Source of the DNA: an uncultured Altererythrobacter sp.
GTDB lineage: Bacteria > Pseudomonadota > Alphaproteobacteria > Sphingomonadales > Sphingomonadaceae
Assembly: GCA_937950385.1 (NCBI GenBank)
Contig: CALFEA010000201.1
Location: 1 to 8,027 of the forward strand
DNA length: 8,027 nucleotides
Direction of reading: 5' to 3'
This document shows positions 5,019 through 8,027 of this stretch, in pieces; the first letter of the stretch is position 1, and every line of letters begins with the position of its first letter. Below the pieces are notes generated by a model. That model was not told the origin of the DNA. It saw only the letters and a list, made by a program, of their open reading frames with translations, and ran no database searches. Made by a program: the position numbers and the translations under genes.

Positions 5019-6437
5019 TCACGGCTGAATTGGGCCCCATGCAGGATCAGATGCATCCACCGGCGTCGGCAAGCGGCGCTCATTCTCGCCTGTCAGATCA
5101 ACCTGATAGAGCGAACTTTTGCCCGAACCGCGTGTCGTGCGGAAGAATTGAATGATGCGGCCATTGGGTGCCCAGGTTGGCGCTTCATCTTGCCAGCCAC
5201 TGGTCAGAACACGCAGCCCGCGCCCTTGTGTGTTCATCACCGCGACATTGAAATCACCCGCGATGCGGGTGAAGGCAATCTGATCGCCGCGCGGGCTCCA
5301 TTCAGGGGTCGCGCAGCGTCCACCAAAGAAGGTTAGGCGGCGCTCATTTGACCCGTCGGCATCCATGACATAGCATTGCTGGCTGCCGCTGCGATCGCTT
5401 TCAAATACGATCTTGCTGCCATCGGGCGAGTAAGAACCGCCAATATCAATGCCGGGCGCATTGGTGAGACGTACGCTTTCGCCGCCGCTCGATGACACGC
5501 GGAAAATGTCCGTATTGCCGTTCACCGCCATGGAATAAAGGATGTAGCGGCCATCGGGGCTCCAACGCGGGGCAAAGGTCGGATTGGTGCTTTTGCTGAC
5601 CAAGACTTGCTTGCCCGAACCGATATTGTAAACATACAGGCGCGGGTTACCATCGACATACGAAAGATACAGCAATCGCTTGTAATCCGGTGAATAACGC
5701 GGGGTTAGCGCGGTTGCACTGCCCAATGTTAGAAATCGGTGGTTCGCCCCATCGCTGTCCATTACGGCCAAGCGTTTGACGCGGCGATCTTTTGGACCGG
5801 TCTCCGCAATATAGGCGATCCGGCTGTCGAAGAACGGACTTTCACCGGTCAGTTTTGAATAGATAAGGTCAGAGCATTTATGCGCCGCGCGCCGCCAATC
5901 AGCGGGCGGAACGACCCAGCCCTCGCGCACCAGCTCATCCTGCAACAGCACATCATAGAGATAGCAGCCCACGACCAATTTGCCGTCGCCGCGTGCTTGG
6001 ACATAGCCGTGCACCAGCATTTCAGCGCCGCGTCCATTCCACGTGCCCCAGCTAGGCGCGGTTATCTGAGCGAAACCGGGCTGCGGCAGAGCATCAGGGC
6101 CAGTCGGTTTGAACAGGCCATTATTGCGCAAATTTGCAGTAATGACGCGGGCGATTTCCTTGCCCAAGGCCGCTGTGCCGCTGGAGTTGGCAGGCGTTGG
6201 CGCATTGCGATTGGTGGCAAAGCCGGGGATGGCAATGCCAATGTCTTTCCAATCGCTATCGTCGGTGACCGTGCCGCGCAGGGGGCCATCATCATCACCG
6301 TCTACGGCGATAGTCTCAACCGGCTGGCCTTCACCAATCGGCGCTGCGACATCTTCATTCTGGGCGGCAGCAGGGGCTGAAAGCATCAAAGCTGCAATTG
6401 CGCAGCTAACGGCCGAAAGGAGTTTAAAGTTTTGCAT
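5019..6437 (-). CDS. tolB: Tol-Pal system beta-propeller protein TolB
   Basis: TolB is the periplasmic protein that shuttles between Pal and the TolA/TolQ/TolR inner-membrane complex. The 472-residue product has a Sec signal peptide ending in APAAAQ (cleavage after about residue 25). An Asp-rich linker (about 28-62) makes it longer than the 430-residue E. coli protein. An N-terminal alpha/beta domain (about 65-195) includes IAIPGF, and a C-terminal propeller (about 205-472) carries repeated SPDG-type blades: SPDGRYILYS, SPDGSKIVFESDR, SPRGDQIAFTR and APNGRIIQFF. The start is placed at ATG 6437 because AGGAAA lies 5 bp upstream. GTG 6440 is only 2 bp from that site. The ATG overlaps the tolA stop by one base (TGATG), so translation is probably coupled. 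Confidence 0.98.
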   Translation of the reverse strand: MQNFKLLSAVSCAIAALMLSAPAAAQNEDVAAPIGEGQPVETIAVDGDDDGPLRGTVTDDSDWKDIGIAIPGFATNRNAPTPANSSGTAALGKEIARVITANLRNNGLFKPTGPDALPQPGFAQITAPSWGTWNGRGAEMLVHGYVQARGDGKLVVGCYLYDVLLQDELVREGWVVPPADWRRAAHKCSDLIYSKLTGESPFFDSRIAYIAETGPKDRRVKRLAVMDSDGANHRFLTLGSATALTPRYSPDYKRLLYLSYVDGNPRLYVYNIGSGKQVLVSKSTNPTFAPRWSPDGRYILYSMAVNGNTDIFRVSSSGGESVRLTNAPGIDIGGSYSPDGSKIVFESDRSGSQQCYVMDADGSNERRLTFFGGRCATPEWSPRGDQIAFTRIAGDFNVAVMNTQGRGLRVLTSGWQDEAPTWAPNGRIIQFFRTTRGSGKSSLYQVDLTGENERRLPTPVDASDPAWGPIQP

Positions 6438-7324
6438 CACAGTTTCCTATCAAAGTCCCACTCAAGGTCATCCCAGCGCGAGTAATATTGCGGGGGCAGT
6501 CTAAACGGAGCCGCCAAGCGCACCGCGCGAAGTGCCGCATCGCAGTGGCGCTTCACTTGAGTGCGATTGCCCGGTGTTACGCCTTTAGCCTGTTTGCAGC
6601 GCGGCGTCCCTTTTAACGAACCATCCTCGTTCAGTTGCCAAGCAACCGGCGTAACCAGCTTATCGGCATCAAGGCCTGTTGGCGCGGTCCAATGAGGGCG
6701 AAGCGCACGCGTTATCGCTCGGTTGAGCGCGGATCGTTCCGCACTGCCAAATGGAGCCGCCGATTTGGTTGAGCCTGCGTTCGATCCACCGGCCCCGCCA
6801 AGAAAGTCATCGCCAATTTTACTGCCGCCGCCGCTGCCCTTGGGCTCCGGTTTCGGTTTAGGTTTGGGTTTTGGAGCCGGCTTGGGCGTGCCTTTTGGTT
6901 TCGGTTTCGGCTTTGGCGCTGCTTTTGGTTTAGGCTTTGGTTTTGGCGGCGCTTTGCTGGAGGTATTATCGGGGCGGCGGCGCGGCGTAGTATCCTTTGG
7001 CTGCGTCGGCCTGGGCGTATCAGCACTGTCTTGCGGTTCAGGTTCAGGCGCAGTTTCGGGCACATCGGGCGCAGCCATGCCGGGGTCAGGATTGGGCGCA
7101 ATCGTCGGAGCCTGTGAGGCGCGGCTAACATCGGCAGGATCAGGCGAAGTTGCGGTCAGTCCAACCTCACTTGCAAGGCTAACCGTGATCCGCTCCTGCG
7201 GTTTGACGATGTCCTTCTTCTCTTTGAAATTGGGCTGGAAAATCAGGACAAGCGCAAGGGCCGCGTGCAGCACAATCGCTACAAACAGGCTAATCAGCTC
7301 TTCAGGGTTAAAATTGCGCTCCAT
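6437..7324 (-). CDS. tolA: TolA, inner-membrane protein spanning the periplasm
   Basis: TolA links the proton-driven TolQR motor to TolB and Pal. The 295-residue product has one N-terminal membrane segment (about residues 11-29, LISLFVAIVLHAALALVLIF) with a short cytoplasmic start. A long Pro/acidic then Pro/Lys periplasmic linker follows, with a PK-repeat block at about 128-162 and a Gly-rich hinge at about 163-185. The C-terminal TonB/TolA-type domain is at about 196-295. C243 and C261 lie in that domain and could form a disulfide, as in E. coli TolA domain III. The helical Ala/Lys stalk of E. coli TolA is replaced by a PK-rich, TonB-like linker, so an automated pipeline could call it TonB; the operon position decides for TolA. 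The start at ATG 7324 is favoured over GTG 7330 because AGGTGG lies just before it. Confidence 0.93.
   Translation of the reverse strand: MERNFNPEELISLFVAIVLHAALALVLIFQPNFKEKKDIVKPQERITVSLASEVGLTATSPDPADVSRASQAPTIAPNPDPGMAAPDVPETAPEPEPQDSADTPRPTQPKDTTPRRRPDNTSSKAPPKPKPKPKAAPKPKPKPKGTPKPAPKPKPKPKPEPKGSGGGSKIGDDFLGGAGGSNAGSTKSAAPFGSAERSALNRAITRALRPHWTAPTGLDADKLVTPVAWQLNEDGSLKGTPRCKQAKGVTPGNRTQVKRHCDAALRAVRLAAPFRLPPQYYSRWDDLEWDFDRKL
6838..6954 (-). repeat. Low-complexity Pro-Lys coding repeat within tolA
   Basis: Degenerate hexamers (CCNAAR on the coding strand) repeat across this stretch and encode runs of Pro-Lys interrupted by AA, GT, PA and PE. In TonB-like proteins such linkers are stiff and extended and span the periplasm. 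The pattern varies in codons from unit to unit, so selection acts on the protein rather than recent slippage. The opposite strand reads as a spurious Gly/Phe-rich frame. Confidence 0.85.
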
Positions 7325-7340
7325 ATCCACCTAGACCAAA

Positions 7341-7784
7341 TTATGGCGCAGTTTCTGAACCGCTTGTGAGCAGCGCAATCGAGTTAAAGCCCGCGCGGTT
7401 TAATTCACCCATAACGGCCATCACCCGGCCGTATTGCAAGCTCGTATCGCCGCGTAGCACGATGTCGGGTTGCTCGCCGCCTTCAGGGGTCAAATCCGCC
7501 AAAGCCTGAGGGAAACCGCCAATCGGAACAACATTGTCACCGATGAAAATCACGCCAGCTTGATCGATAGAAACCGTGATCTGCTCAGGGTCTTGATCGA
7601 GCGCATTGGCGCGGCTTTCTGGCAATTCAATCGGCACGCCCGATGCAAGCAGCGGGGCGGTGACCATGAAGATGATGAGCAGAACCAGCATCACATCGAC
7701 AAACGGTGTGACGTTAATCTCAGCCATTGGCGCACGGCGAGAGCGGCGTCCGCCGCCTCGGCCCGAAGAAAGCGAAGCGCCCAT
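7341..7784 (-). CDS. tolR: TolR, inner-membrane motor protein (ExbD/TolR family)
   Basis: TolR forms the proton-conducting motor with TolQ and energises TolA. The 147-residue product has a short Arg/Gly-rich cytoplasmic N-terminus and the ExbD/TolR signature AEINVTPFVDVMLVLLIIFM. A single membrane helix spans about residues 30-47, with D30 matching the proton-carrying Asp (D23 in E. coli). The periplasmic domain follows (about 60-147, including a DIVLRGD strand). Length matches the family. The start at ATG 7784 has GAGG 9 bp upstream. GTG 7808 would add eight residues from the hairpin-rich spacer and is less likely. The ATG overlaps a TGA that closes an open frame coming from the tolQ end. 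Confidence 0.97.
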   Translation of the reverse strand: MGASLSSGRGGGRRSRRAPMAEINVTPFVDVMLVLLIIFMVTAPLLASGVPIELPESRANALDQDPEQITVSIDQAGVIFIGDNVVPIGGFPQALADLTPEGGEQPDIVLRGDTSLQYGRVMAVMGELNRAGFNSIALLTSGSETAP

Positions 7785-7921
7785 CAGATTTGCCCTCGTT
7801 TTGCGCACACCCGTTGGGGTGCGCGATTTCCTCGCTCATGCGATCGGAGATCGCGTCGCTGCGGGCGGCCTTGCGGCCTTGCGGCTACTTTGCAGCCGTT
7901 TGGAGCATCCAATGCACTCAT
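7784..7921 (-). repeat. Structured tolQ-tolR spacer, probable palindromic repeat element; also an open 45-codon frame
   Basis: Plus-strand coordinates show three hairpins in a row. The first is GCGCAC with GTGCGC plus an inner CCC/GGG (7803-7824, one bulged base). The second is GCGATC-GGA-GATCGC (7840-7854). The third is CGGCT with AGCCG (7882-7898). The 8-mer CCTTGCGG occurs twice in tandem at 7869-7884. On the minus strand the same segment is an uninterrupted frame from ATG 7921 to TGA 7784. It overlaps the tolQ stop by 4 bases (ATGA) and the tolR start by one (TGATG). The predicted 45-residue product is Arg/Gln/Pro-rich (ARPQGRPQRRD), with no membrane segment or known domain. Such composition is typical of translated GC-rich palindromic repeats. 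The style reminds me of intergenic repeats in Erythrobacteraceae, from memory only. Confidence 0.45.
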
Positions 7922-8027
7922 ACTTTATCGAGCTCCCGGCTCAGCCCGCCATGGAACCGGTCCGCAAAGCGCTGCAATCGTGCTTCGAAACGGTTCACGC
8001 GGTCACTGAATTTATTATAGGCGATCA
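7918..8027 (-). CDS. tolQ: TolQ, C-terminal end only
   Basis: The frame entering from the right edge encodes IAYNKFSDRVNRFEARLQRF followed by ADRFHGGLSRELDKV and a TGA at 7918-7920. This is the conserved cytoplasmic C-terminal helix of TolQ (AYN.F...NR.E..L..F), the MotA/ExbB-type membrane subunit that forms the proton channel with TolR. Only 35 residues are in the window; the membrane helices and start lie beyond the edge. The ending looks natural rather than truncated. A 133-bp interval separates it from the tolR ATG. Confidence 0.92.
   Translation of the reverse strand, partial: IAYNKFSDRVNRFEARLQRFADRFHGGLSRELDKV

Noticed and set aside
5880..6380. Plus-strand frame of 166 codons
   Set aside because: Antisense to tolB, with no independent support.
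6723..7334. Long plus-strand frame of 203 codons rich in Gly and Phe (GFGLGLG runs)
   Set aside because: It is the antisense of the tolA Pro-Lys repeat. The minus strand carries clear TolA domains, and the plus frame has only low complexity.
7785..7808. GTG 7808 as the tolR start
   Set aside because: It lies in the hairpin of the spacer with no good ribosome binding site. ATG 7784 has GAGG 9 bp upstream and gives a standard TolR length.
7470..8009. Plus-strand frame of 179 codons
   Set aside because: Antisense to tolR, the spacer and the tolQ tail. It is Arg/His-rich with no domain.

Overview
The window looks like chromosomal DNA of an alphaproteobacterium, most likely Sphingomonadales and probably Erythrobacteraceae. 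The reasons are the tolQ-tolR-tolA-tolB-pal order, a J-domain protein with an N-terminal Cys/His cluster of a type known from alphaproteobacteria, the protein sequence style, and a moderately GC-rich composition. This placement is inference from familiarity with protein families; no database search was run. No tRNA, rRNA, CRISPR array, transposase or phage gene is visible.

Left part (1-2956). A lipoprotein of unknown function runs off the left edge on the minus strand. A leader of about 200 bp with several possible stem-loops separates it from a plus-strand PLP-dependent trans-sulfuration enzyme (cystathionine gamma-synthase / methionine gamma-lyase family). A 13-bp hairpin lies between that gene and a GTG-started short-chain dehydrogenase-like protein. 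The hairpin contains the ribosome binding site of the second gene. The SDR-like protein has lost the usual catalytic Tyr and Lys.

Middle part (2957-4373). Two minus-strand genes, only 4 bp apart, form a probable operon: a J-domain protein with a C-terminal J domain, then an NAD(P)H-dependent FMN reductase of the flavodoxin fold. Divergent from them is a small plus-strand gene of 55 codons. It has its own good promoter and Shine-Dalgarno sequence and would encode an exported peptide.

Right part (4389-8027). The Tol-Pal cell-envelope operon lies on the minus strand. TolQ (tail only), TolR and TolA form the inner-membrane, proton-driven part. TolB is the periplasmic beta-propeller and Pal the outer-membrane lipoprotein that binds peptidoglycan. 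Together they drive outer-membrane constriction during division and keep the envelope intact. tolA and tolB overlap, tolR and tolA are 16 bp apart, and pal has a possible promoter of its own in the 96-bp tolB-pal gap. The tolQ-tolR junction is unusual. It carries a spacer of about 130 bp with three hairpins and a tandem 8-mer. The spacer is also an uninterrupted 45-codon reading frame that overlaps the tolQ stop and the tolR start. A palindromic repeat element inserted into the operon explains this best, but a small gene cannot be excluded. No cpoB (ybgF) follows pal.

The window is mostly housekeeping. The items most worth a second look are the tolQ-tolR spacer, the hairpin over the SDR start, the degenerate SDR, and the 55-residue exported peptide.
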